Shown here piece by piece: positions 52,301-60,594 of a stretch of 64,000 bases of DNA. The notes under the pieces were generated by a model. The model searched no databases. It saw nothing but the letters and a program-made list of their open reading frames with translations, and was not told where the DNA came from. Every line of letters begins with the position of its first letter. The first letter of the stretch is position 1. The position numbers and the translations under genes were made by a program. The DNA lies in contig JAUIRK010000920.1 of assembly GCA_030549495.1 (NCBI GenBank), positions 620,001 through 684,000 on the forward strand, given 5' to 3'. This DNA comes from Nectonema munidae (lineage: Eukaryota; Nematomorpha; Nectonematoida; Nectonematidae).

Positions 52301-55300
52301 CAAGGGAAGGAAGATTTAATCTGCGAAATATTGATATGAATTGATAGGATTGAATTCATTTCGCACTCATCCGAATACAAGCAAGAAAAAAGATGATTTA
52401 TTATCGTTTCACTATATAAATCTTGATTAATCAGGAAAGCTTCATTTAAGTTAATTTGTTTTTAAAATAAAAATTAAGCCTCTGGAAAATTAAAAATATT
52501 TCGGCAACCTTGATTAATTATATAATTTTTTGCAGTTCACATACAAAAATTTTCTGTTAATTAATCATATAGATTAATAAAAAAATCTAATAAAAAATCA
52601 AATAAAAAAATTAATCTATTATAATTATTTTTTTTAGATTCTCAATTTTATTAGTCGCATCCAAGGGAAGAATAATATCTTCCATCGTTGAACAGATGGC
52701 AAGGATAGTCATGATCAGCTCTCCAACCCAGATCATTTGGATCGAATCACCACGCTCCCATCACTAGGCGATCTACCGAATATGAAAACTTTTATGACTT
52801 TTTATGTTATTATTATTGTCATATCTTATTTTGCCTTTCTCAATATTTATATAACTTTACAGTCAAACAACAATATCTATATATTATCTGCTTTGTGGAA
52901 AAAAATGATTTTTCCTAACAAATTTTAGGAAGTTTAATAAATCAAATTTCATTATTATTATTTATTAATTATTCAAATATATGAAATGAGAAGGAAAAAA
53001 ATGTAAGGATAAAAACGACTTATTTGTATACGAATGATAAAAATGATGACGGACACCCCCAATTCATGAAAGCCCGATTAACGAGAGTTGCCTGTATTTC
53101 TTTATGTTTTTACTAATGCTTATATACATGCGTTAATCCTCTAATACACTTTGTTATTTTTTTCTGGTGAGTATGTATGTGTATATATTCTTAAATTTGT
53201 TCTTTTTACAATTTTTCCCCTAATTTTGATTTTCGTTGTTCTCAAAATTCTTTATCTCCTTTTCTTCTTCTTTAAGTCTTTATCTTGAAGTTATTAAATA
53301 CTCATCCTCGGCTGCCTTCATACAGTAAACACTTCATTCATCTCGATGGTATCTTCATCTGGGAAGGAATCCCAAGCAAAGGAAGCAAAAGCATCCTATG
53401 GAACTAATGGAAGAAAGTTTTAATATTATGATTGTGATACGTATATTATTTGCTCATCATCAAACATAAATTCCTTTTTTTTCAATAAAATATTTTTGAT
53501 TCTGAAAAAAGGTCTTTTTTTGACAAAAACAGAATAATAAACTCTTGGAGAAATTACTTACTTCCATGAGAATTCAAATGTATATGTGGCTAATCAAGTT
53601 CATGTTTTTTTGAAAAGTGTGCAATAGTATATATCTTGTATTTCTTTATATTTAAAATTGTTTCAGAAAATAAAAAAAATTTTTTTTTTGAAAATGAATC
53701 AAAAACTTTTCAAAATTTAACATTTTAATTCTGAACTTTTTTGAATATTTTGTGTAATAATAGAACAATTTTGGAATGGTTAAAAAAAGGTCCACAAATA
53801 ACGAATACAGGTAACCAAAACTGATATTTGAAAAAAACTATTTGTATGAAGAAATTCCTTGGATTGTGAAAAAAAATTGTCTTGTGAAATTTCATTCAGT
53901 CATATAAAATAAAAAGTTAACAAATTTTTAAAGAAAAAAATTTTCCTTACCAGAAACGTCAAATGCTAAATTATTTTTATTTAAAAAATTTTTTTAACCT
54001 TTTTTATGCTTGCCAAGAGAAGATAAAACTTAAAGGAAAAAAAGTTTGTACAGCTGATAAATATTTTACGGAGATGTAATGAAGTCAAGATTAACGAAGA
54101 TTGATTGGATAAAATAAAATAGGAAAGCTTCAAAACAAATTTTTTTTGGTAAACCTGACATTTTGAAAACATTGGCTTAAAGTAATTTTGTTTGCGCATG
54201 GCAATTTTTTCAGTCCCAAACCGATAACACTGCTTTACTAATGGACGTTTGTTACTCCACTAATCATATTGATTGAATGAATCCATTATAATTTTATAAG
54301 AAGCAATATGATTTGATTTGAAATGTCATATTTTATATTTTAGCTTTTATCTTTAACTTAGTAGTTTTTATGTATTAACTAAATTTTTTTTATTGTTAGA
54401 TAATTCGCTTAGTTCCATTTAATAGAAAGTTGGTTAGTGATCATCATCATATAATGTAACTAAGCTCTTAAATGTTGCTTGATAAATTTGGACTAGTCAC
54501 AACCCGTACTAAAAAACCTTCACTTAAATCCAAGTCGGATAAATGAAGTGATTTGGTAAACTCGGAATAATGTTGTTGCGTCATCAATATATCGTACTTC
54601 CAGAATTGCTCTTTTTGTTCGGAAAAAAAAGTTTTCCTTCAAAATAGCAATAAAATATTTACAAAAACCCTATATCTTCTGTTTTTAAAAATCTTATTTC
54701 AATATCAAATAGTTAAATGATCTGTTCTTTTGTCCTAAAGTAGGTCAATACAAAATAATAAATTATTTTTTGAAAGAAAAGAGTCTTTTAAAGGAAGGAT
54801 GGATTAAGTATTATTTTATTATTAGTTGAATAAAAACAAAAAGTCTCATTTTTAGAACTTTTTCTTGATAACAAATTTATTTTGTTTTCTAACAGAAAAG
54901 GTAAACTCGGAAAGGCACATTTGCGCCCCTTGTATGGAACTATGAGGAAAGTGGGCTTGATGTGGGATCGAACCTAAGACCTTTAGTTATCGAAACCGAG
55001 TATCTCATCAAGTTTATTCACGCCTCCAAAATTATAACCAAATGCACACATTCTATCACATCATATCATACATACCCCCTGGCGGATTTAAAGGAGGGCG
55101 GAACCGCCGTACGCCCCCTAAAATTGCATTGCCAATTGCTTGAAAATTTTTCTTGATCTAATTCTTTTCGTAGAACTCAAATATTATGATGATTTCTGCA
55201 ACTCGTTTTTTAGATTCAATCTTTCTCTAAAGTGAGAAGCCCTAAAAAGTTTTTAATGTTTCAATCGTAATTAATTGTGACATTTATTACTTTTATATTA

Positions 55301-57228
55301 TCCAATTTTTTTTGTAAATTTATTATTTAAACACATCAAGTTTTACCACATCAATTCACTTCACAGTTCAATGAATGTGGATCATTTTAATGTTCTCATT
55401 CTTCTTTTTGTTTTAAAAATTTTGATAAAGCTTAAATTTATATGCTTCAAATTTGAGTTGTGGTTTAGTAAAATTCGCTCCGCCCGCACCCTCTAATGCA
55501 TATTTCTAGATCCGCCCCTGATACCCTTTTTGAGTAAAAACTCCCAGCTGCATCTAACACATTTCTCAAAAACACATGTTTTTGAGAATTCCGTATAGAA
55601 AAGGTTTTTTCTTTTAACAATTAATTCTATGACATTTTAATCCATTTTTTTCTCAACAAATTTTTTTCAATATATATAAAAGATGTTGCTTCTCTAAAAA
55701 AAGAGTAACTTATATTTATTGTTTTTTAAATAAATTAAATCATGTGTCTATACCCAGTGGGGGATCCAGAAATCTTTTATGGGGGGGGGGGGGGGGGGGT
55801 ATACTAATATTATCAAAATATTTTACACATTTTATTAGGGAAGAAATTTGAAAACGTATGTAAAATAAATGATTAAAATTTTATTACAAAGTCTTTTCTT
55901 CTTTCTTTTTGCTTTGAAAATCGATCAATGACTTCATCAATTTTGATTTCTATTTTAGGGTGGACTCCAACCTTAATTTTTCTTGAATAGATTGCTGGTG
56001 GGGGAGTATGCATCCCCCTATCCCCCCCTCTCGGTCCATCCCTGTCTATACCATACTTGAGATAAATTTCATAGGAAATTTTTTTGTATGCAAAAATTCT
56101 AGAGGATATTCTTAGATTTTTATTTTAAAATTTACAAAATTATTAATTTAATTGATATCTTGACAAAATGACTTTAATTTTTTCAAATTGTTCATCTTGA
56201 ACTTCGCTTATGCCCGAAGACAATTTTATTCACTCTTTTCCTAAGAGAACTTCTGAAGAACAGGGTTTCCAATTTCCACTTTTTAAGAATAATGGCTCTA
56301 GTTTTGCACTTTTGAAGAATAAGCAGGTCATGTATAAAATTAGGATGAAAAAAGAAATGCAAAAACTAATCATCCAACTAACTCATCCATAAATTAAATT
56401 TTGCATAATTTACAAATCATATTTAGTTAATTCGTGAGTTAATTAGCGAGTTAGTTAGTTAAATATTTGATGTGTTAGTTCTATATCTTTCGTATTCGGA
56501 ATTTTATAAAAATTTGGAGCTTTTGAAGAAAAGAGTTCCCAATTCCATTTTATATAATAAGAAACTCAAATCAAACGCGAGCCATGTTACACCCAAGCGT
56601 TAACGCTTCTCACATTTTTTGAATAATCTACACTCGAAAGAAACTTATATAGAATGAAGTCCTTGACAACAGCTGTCGTGAGGAACTTCAAGACTTATTT
56701 GAGTCGAACAATCTTTTTATTAAAAAAAAAGATTGATTGAAAACATTAACTTCTCATTGCCTGAAAAGTGGAAGAAAAACTATTAAGTATGATGTTTTTG
56801 AGCGGTCATTCACACTTAACTTAAGCGGATAAAACTACCCCACAAAAGACTCAATTTTAGACTCATCTATCCAAGTCCTACCATGAAAATCCCTCGTTCA
56901 CTATTGGTCCGAACTAGACAGGTTTATGGCATTTTCCTCGCATCTATTGGTCAAATTTCATGAATGAAAAGTGGCTATTTGTGCAAAGTAAAAAATTAAA
57001 CTTACCCCATAGCAGAGTCTTGTAGTTGCACTTGAAGCAGTGCAGTATTCCCATCACAGCTAAAACGTGAACGAAAAGAAGTAGGATTATGTTTTTCCAA
57101 GCAAGTTCCCAGGTGTACTTGATCTCACTCGACTTCTTATTTTCAATGAAATCGTCATCTGATTTTTGCAAAAATTCACTTCCTATCTTGTCCACAATGC
57201 CTTCAAAGGATTTTGCTGAATTCTCCAT
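40116..57228 (-). CDS. Acyl-CoA delta-9 (stearoyl-CoA) desaturase, complete, 5 exons
   Basis: Exons on the minus strand: 57228-57006, 47602-47415, 43436-43234, 41982-41780 and 40384-40116. They total 1,086 nt, exactly 361 codons plus a stop, with every junction in phase. The family inserts the first double bond into saturated acyl-CoA in the ER membrane, using a di-iron centre, O2 and cytochrome b5. The three His boxes are HRLYAH, HRGHH and HNYHH. The fourth conserved site NSWLH and the signature SETDGDPHN are also present. Four hydrophobic segments occur in the usual pairs. Length and order match insect Desat1 and vertebrate SCD. Arthropods carry several paralogues, so I give no symbol. Delta-9 regioselectivity is inferred from the family. 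Confidence 0.97.
41486..41532. mobile_element. 47-bp hAT-like mini-element in a SINE head
   Basis: CAGTGCCCGCG...CGCGGGCACTG are perfect 11-bp inverted ends around a 25-bp centre. Flanks are GGTGTGAC (41478-41485) and GGTGTGAG (41533-41540), an 8-bp duplication with one change, which also matches the SINE head GGCGTGAG. CAGTG ends and 8-bp duplication fit hAT. Confidence 0.65.
41534..41675 (+). repeat. tRNA-derived SINE, family 1
   Basis: GTGTGAGTAAGGTTGG head, B-box GGTTCGATCCC, body CATAGTTCGATACAAGCGG, tail GGTACCTTTAAC. A few bases lost in the GCGCAATTGTG segment. Confidence 0.85.
41780..41982 (-). CDS. Desaturase exon 4: third and fourth membrane segments
   Basis: It reads NFLLIFLGLTIALPTLVP, then FWKERIASAFFVAF, ALRFVFYLHITWFINSWLH and GLRPYDARLVPS. 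NSWLH carries the conserved Asn and His that complete the di-iron site, and RPYD is invariant in the family. Acceptor TTTTTTGATTCAG, donor ATCAG|GTACAA, phase 1. Confidence 0.96.
41983..43233 (-). other. Desaturase intron 3
   Basis: AT-rich, with a GGAGAGGAGAGGAGAGC purine run at 42163. No element with clear ends. Confidence 0.5.
43234..43436 (-). CDS. Desaturase exon 3: His box 2
   Basis: It reads EIYEWARDHRGHHKFSETDG, then DPHNSNRGFFFSHMGW and LLIRKHPDVINKGK. HRGHH is the second iron-binding box; most family members have HRVHH or HRAHH. The joint with exon 2 (IAGT-EIYEW) is one residue shorter than the usual IA-FQND-YEW. Acceptor TTTTTTCTAG, donor AA|GTAAGA, phase 2. Confidence 0.96.
43560..43785 (+). 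mobile_element. LINE reverse-transcriptase fragment
   Basis: The frame reads RMDVLYFDFRKAFDKIS, a stop, then DLFKKLEAYVVNAKVVEWA, ESFLTNRTHFASNGHVS and TSGAIQG. This is the palm region of non-LTR reverse transcriptases (YxDFxKAFDxVxH-LL-KL-YG...FL-NR-Q-V-NG...SGVPQGSVLGP). The FADD-type active site is beyond the break. Two in-frame stops (43610, 43767) are visible, so it is a dead 5'- and 3'-truncated copy. Confidence 0.8.
44428..44733. mobile_element. hAT-type MITE, 306 bp
   Basis: CAGCGTTTTTCAAACTCTTT and CAGTTTGAAAAACGCTG are inverted ends. Next to them CTGCGACCCATAG and ACGACCCACTG/GTCGGGACCC repeat a GACCC motif. The 8-bp flanks CTCAAATA and GTATAATA agree at only five positions, so the duplication is old or lost. 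Confidence 0.75.
44773..44940 (+). repeat. tRNA-derived SINE, another family
   Basis: GCCTCTGTGGTTGTTAGGGTG holds an A-box, and GGTTCGATCCCCAAGGC a B-box with a 3' arm pairing back to GAGCCTC at the start, like an acceptor stem. Loop lengths do not make a proper tRNA. A short non-tRNA tail follows (TAGCCTTAAGGCTGAAGAGT). Confidence 0.65.
45640..45750 (+). repeat. tRNA-derived SINE, family 1, degenerate
   Basis: CAAGGTTGGTTAGATACTG, B-box GAGTTCGACCC, body ATAGTTCGATACAAGCGGC. The 3' third is lost. Confidence 0.75.
47158..47285 (+). repeat. Direct repeat, copy A (about 120 bp)
   Basis: Matches 49851-49975 in the same orientation, for example GAAAATGTATCAGCATTAGG and AATTGAGTTTGAATAAT, with a few changes. 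Confidence 0.85.
47415..47602 (-). CDS. Desaturase exon 2: His box 1
   Basis: It reads AVNIRLISIIINTCVHA, YLAVFLYLLSGLGITAG and THRLYAHCTYKAHYLLEAF, ending NSIAGT. HRLYAH is the H-x4-H iron-binding box after the GLGITAG turn. The donor ACG|GTAAAT is phase 0. The acceptor is TTTACCTTTACAG. Its pyrimidine tract is the 3' tail of a SINE that occupies the last ~150 bp of the intron. Confidence 0.95.
47606..47756 (-). repeat. tRNA-derived SINE, family 1, abutting desaturase exon 2
   Basis: Full family-1 copy on the desaturase sense strand: head GGGGCGTGAGTAGGG, A-box, B-box GGTTCGATCCC, body, tail GGTACCTTTACCTTTA. Its last base is three bases from exon 2. Only CAG separates the SINE tail from the first exon base (47602). 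Confidence 0.9.
48390..48530 (+). repeat. tRNA-derived SINE, family 1
   Basis: GGGGTGAGTAGTGTTGG head, GGTTCGATC B-box with a diverged arm, ATTTCGATACAAGCAG body, tail ACCTTTGCCTTTA. Older than most copies. Confidence 0.8.
48740..48864 (-). repeat. tRNA-derived SINE, family 2
   Basis: On the minus strand: CGTCAGATGGCGTAGTGG (A-box), then GGGTTCGATTCC (B-box), and the family tail TTCTTCCCTTGG. The plus-strand mark is CCAAGGGAAGAATAA, shared with 52651 and 16766. Confidence 0.75.
49851..49975 (+). repeat. Direct repeat, copy B (about 120 bp)
   Basis: See 47158-47285. Both copies lie in desaturase introns 1 and 2, with exon 2 between them. Confidence 0.85.
50628..51053 (+). mobile_element. G-tract MITE, copy 1 of an inverted pair
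   Basis: Starts CATGGGCGAATCTAGAAATT, ends AAATCCGCCAGTG (inverted, imperfect). A 12-base G run lies near the left end. Reverse complement of 55078-55520 over nearly its whole length. Confidence 0.75.
51424..51786 (+). CDS. Unrecognised open frame, 120 codons
   Basis: Begins MMTIFFIQFNSN, then CNYTVKEDWEKGF and cysteines at RVEHKKVCD and ICPCCYLC. I recognise no family. An AG at the CTCTAATAG before the NSEFC segment and several GT sites allow splicing. It lies antisense inside desaturase intron 1. It could be chance in AT-rich DNA, an old element, or a small nested gene. Confidence 0.15.
   Translation: MMTIFFIQFNSNSEFCNYTVKEDWEKGFSGESILCDGRVEHKKVCDRKKSRVNFIIAICPCCYLCKVVLMSNKAKNVEYNWRKFNFSVFLSQSFLQAFFCIPITLNRSIHCFTPKVQILF
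52055..52344 (+). CDS. Unrecognised open frame after a good splice acceptor
   Basis: AAAATTTTAG precedes AVSERLGWSINTPFLFY, IELLKTWGFNHHQMECAF, HQNNARRRKRELRGDYAA and NLRHAASCEMNKN. The composition (balanced charges, Trp, His, Cys) is more protein-like than most frames here, and the stretch is less AT-rich. No family recognised. Might pair with 51424-51640 as a two-exon nested gene or be a transposon relic. Confidence 0.22.
52644..52775 (-). repeat. tRNA-derived SINE, family 2
   Basis: Plus-strand marks CATCCAAGGGAAGAATAA and GGATAGTCATGATCAG, then the complement of a B-box and A-box (CACGCTCCCATCACTAGGCG). Same layout as 48740-48864. Confidence 0.7.
54895..55028 (-). repeat. tRNA-derived SINE, family 1
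   Basis: Minus strand: body complement TTGTATGGAACTATGAGG, B-box complement GGGATCGAACC, head complement CACGCC. The CTTTACC tail is mostly lost. Confidence 0.78.
55078..55520 (-). mobile_element. G-tract MITE, copy 2 of an inverted pair
   Basis: Begins CTGGCGGATTTAAAGG and ends TTTCTAGATCCGCCCCTG. Flanks ATACCCC and ATACCCT suggest a short target duplication. Reverse complement of 50628-51053. The G run has decayed to CGCCCGCACCC. Confidence 0.75.
55755..56044. mobile_element. hAT-type G-tract MITE, 290 bp, perfect 8-bp target duplication
   Basis: Ends CAGTGGGGGATCCAGAAAT and CTCGGTCCATCCCTG. TCTATACC lies on both sides (55747-55754, 56045-56052). A run of about 20 G sits 30 bp inside the left end, with CCCCC-rich sequence inside the right. 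Confidence 0.88.
57006..57228 (-). CDS. Desaturase exon 1: N-terminus and first membrane segment
   Basis: It starts MENSAKSFEGIVDKIG, has an acidic and polar stretch (QKSDDDFIENKK), then YTWELAWKN and the hydrophobic ILLLFVHVLAVMGIL. The donor TGGG|GTAAGT is phase 1. An in-frame ATG 18 codons upstream (57282) is possible, but the segment it adds (MLKYFLFSF...) looks like translated UTR, and a possible 5' UTR splice acceptor (CTACAAG) lies two bases before the chosen ATG. Confidence 0.9.
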
Positions 57229-60183
57229 CGCTTGTAGTAGATGAGAAATAATGGTAAAACTAAATAAGAAATATTTAAGCAAATTTCGTGGAAGACTTTT
57301 AGCATTGCTAATAAAGAAGTGATTTCCAATTTATATAAATGTCATTTTGATGGATTTAGAAGCTGTGAACCCTCATTCTCTATTTTTTGATATGAAATGC
57401 GATAGATATGAGTTGATATTCCTTGTTTATGGACGAAATACTAAATATATCCCCAAATACTCTTCTATAATTATCTATGAGCTACATACACACCTGTGTT
57501 CATATACCTTTTTACATTTTGGTACAAGACTATGTACAAAGCAGCAACATATTTACGTATGAAATGTAAATTCAAAAAGGAAGGAAAATATACGATTTGA
57601 TTGGAATAAAAAGAAAATATTAAAATGAGATGAAAAAAAAATTGAAATCCAGGGATCAGATGTTAAAAGCAATGAATTTTCACTATTTATTCCTAATGAT
57701 GCGTAATTTTGAAAACCAATTTTCGCATGCATTTCCAAAGTTTTCGTCTTCTAAATTAAAAATTTGTCGGGGATTAGATTTTCTATCATAAATTTGATAA
57801 ATACGCGTTTAAAAATTTACAGCTGCTTCTTTTTCCGCTCGAAGGTAGGACGGAATATTTGAACAAAAGGCCTTGCCTTAAAAATTAGTAACCAACTTTC
57901 GTTCTACTTTAATTCTTGATGAATTGCTTTAGACGGGTCTCTCATTATTTCTCCCGACACTTTAGAAAGATTGAATACACCACTGTATGCAGTCGTCTCG
58001 TTTATCCGCACACTTAGATTCGGACTCTATTGAAACAAGAGTAGTTTTTCAAAAATCGAAAAATGTGCTTTTCTGTGTACTTATTATGACTTAGGTATTT
58101 CTGGTTCGAAGACAGTTATCCTACCGCCGGGCAATCTGTTCGGTTAGCGGCAGCTTTAATGAATCAAAACAATGAAAATAGTGTCTTCTTTCACAAAACA
58201 GTAGGCGAAGAGGGAAACACGGATTACCGAATTTTCAAACTCGTTCAAAACGTTCCAAGACACCACGTGTGGCGGAAGAACGAAAAATCTGTTTAACGGA
58301 CGAAGGATAAACGAGTCATGATTGTATATAATTCCCTTTTTAGTTCTACTTTGTCTATTTCAAATATTAACTGTCTTTATTGAATTCTACGATATAATTA
58401 AATAGAGGGTTTGTGCAGAATAGTTAGAGTGTCTTATGTGAGTAAAATATTTGGTTATACCTCAATCTCAAGTTTCACAAACCACCAATCAGGTTGAGAA
58501 CTGATTATCGCTATGGCCTTAGAGTTGCGTGTGAAGGAGACGACGCTACATAATATGGCACCAGAAATGTATTCTAACGATGGCGTAAAATTCTATTTTG
58601 TTTTTTTACAATTAAAATTTTTTCTTGATACAAAATAAAACTGGGAAATGACAATTGAAATAAATAGAAGAAAACGTGCCGTATATATTATTTAAATACT
58701 CATCTAATAAACCACAGTGCATTTTTTCACTGAAAAATGTCAAGCTTTGCAAAAATCATTTATTCTTGTAAACAGAATTATTTTTATTTCTTTTGTTAAA
58801 ATCGCGCCAGAAATTCTTTTCTGTTCTCTTAAATTTTTTATAATCTAACTTCCAATACCCGCCAAATATAAGAGAGTTAGGGTTTTTTTCCTAAAGAATT
58901 AGCAATTTTATAGGCATACAGGCCTGTTTAAGGCACACATGAATGCATAGACCTAATTCTTGGAAAGACAACTTTTCATATATAAATTATCAAATACATT
59001 AGGAGAGGGTGCGGATTTTCTCACACTCACACGCCCCTCTTCTCTCCTTCCTTCCCGCCCAACACATTTTAACCCATTTGATGCCACCATAATTTTTAAA
59101 TGTCAGAGACGATTTGTTGATTAAACTGATTTGATCCGAGAAAAAGGAAAACTACATTAAGTATACGACAGAGCCCAGCGTGGTCCCCGAAAGTCCCCTT
59201 TTCCATTGGGCAATCTTTTCCCCATTCCCCGTATGAGGGGCGAACAAAGTTTGGGGTATTGAAAGGGGGAGTGCTCATTTTATAGATTTAATTATAAAAA
59301 TTTTTATAGCAAACATAAAATCATATAATCGTAAATATCACGGTAGTGATAGATCACTCTTTATAAGGTGAATGTTTTGATTGAACTTCCTCCAATAAGC
59401 AAGCTACGAGAAGAATACGAGAAAAAATAATAAGATATTTCTGAATTATAGTTGAAGAAATGGAAAATGATGAATATGATAACATATTCTTACCTGGTGG
59501 CAACAAAGAAAAGAAAGCCAGCCCAATTTATACTTTTTATCTTGAAAATTTCTAGTTCATTTTACTTTTAGTTTAGGACTAAATTTTGCTAAATAAAAGA
59601 AATAATTTAAATCCAGGAAAGATAGAAAATTTGTTTATTATTGATCACGATATAATATCTGATTCAAGATTTTTTCTCAATATATTTTGTTTTTTGTTTG
59701 AATTTATATAAAATTACCCCGTTCCTCGAGGAAAGAAAATTTAAAAATCTCGCCCCGGACCTGGAATCTAAAATAGCTCCCTCTGGGTCTGTCTTTCTTA
59801 CTTTGAGTAAATGCAAAGACAAAATTTTTAAAACAACGCTTTTACTATCCGTTTGGCAAAATGATGCAAAAAGGAAAGAACAAAATTGAATCAAGTACTT
59901 TTGTATTTCCCGAATTAAATAACTCAAACTGCGAACTTAGGGAAACTAAGATTTGATTTTTATTTTGAAAAATTAATTTTTTCTCAGTCACAAATAAAGT
60001 AAAAAAGGAGGAACTTAGAAAAATGGTAGAATTAAAATTTCAAGGTTTGCGTCATTTAAAAATGACGCTTGAATGGAATGGGTGCAGCGAAGGGTGATAC
60101 AAAGAGGAAAATCATATTGGGTTCATACCTCGATGCTAAATTAAAATCCGTACAATGAGAGAGCTTGAAAAGACGAAACTTAC
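57229..60183 (-). other. Upstream of desaturase exon 1
   Basis: Possible 5' UTR intron. Contains a pogo-like MITE at 57990-58324. The rest is AT-rich, with GC-richer stretches at 58490-58570 and 59010-59280 in which no frame or element could be identified. Confidence 0.45.
57990..58324. mobile_element. pogo/Tigger-like MITE
   Basis: Left end CAGTCGTCTCGTTTATCCG, right end GGATAAACGAGTCATGATTG (inverted, two small gaps), next to TATG and TATA. CTCGTTTATCC ends and TA targets are typical of pogo-group elements. The inside is not a recognisable transposase. Confidence 0.6.
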
Positions 60184-60312
60184 GACGGTGAGATGTGCAG
60201 CAAACAACTGAAGACGAATGAAAACGAGAAGCGAATTGTACTCGTTCTCTCTCGGAAAAAGTAATTATTTAGAGTAGCAGCAGCAGCAACAGCAGATGCA
60301 AAACGTTTTATA
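60184..60312 (-). promoter_or_regulatory. Candidate promoter and non-coding first exon of the desaturase
   Basis: On the minus strand a TATA box (TATAAAAC, 60312-60305) is followed about 130 bp later by a consensus donor, GTC|GTAAGT, at 60184/60183. The stretch between is more GC-balanced than its surroundings and has a CTG-type triplet run. It points toward the desaturase, whose first coding exon starts 3 kb further on and has a possible UTR acceptor beside its ATG. Position and signals only; no transcript evidence. Confidence 0.35.
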
Positions 60313-60594
60313 CATTCGAATTTTCATTTGAAACACAATTTCGTCATCAGATATGTGAAGCAAGAAATGCGGGGGAGGCCTTGAAACTAAATCCAAGTAA
60401 AAACAATATAATACTACTCTATTCTTCTCTGTCACACGATGATGATATTACTAATGATAATGATTATTTTTTATCATTTTTATTTAATAACTTCAGTTAG
60501 GATTAGATTAGCAAATGCTCTCTGGCAAGCAAAACAAAATTTCACAAAATTTTTTTAGACGATTTAACCCTATTAGTGCTGGGCAAAATTTGTC
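60313..60594. other. Non-coding
   Basis: AT-rich with GAT-rich runs (GATGATGATATTACTAATGA). Nothing else supported. Confidence 0.5.

Larger units (their letters stand above)
47603..57005 (-). other. Desaturase intron 1, 9.4 kb
   Basis: From its 3' end: SINE at the acceptor (47606-47756), SINE (48390-48530), family-2 SINEs (48740-48864, 52644-52775), repeat copy B (49851-49975), an inverted pair of one MITE (50628-51053, 55078-55520), unrecognised frames (51424-52344), SINE (54895-55028) and a hAT MITE (55755-56044). The rest is AT-rich. Confidence 0.6.

Noticed and set aside
54000-54220. Plus-strand stretch KLKGKKVCTADKYFTEM resembling a mariner transposase C-terminus
   Set aside because: Too short and weak. 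No catalytic motif or terminal repeat nearby.
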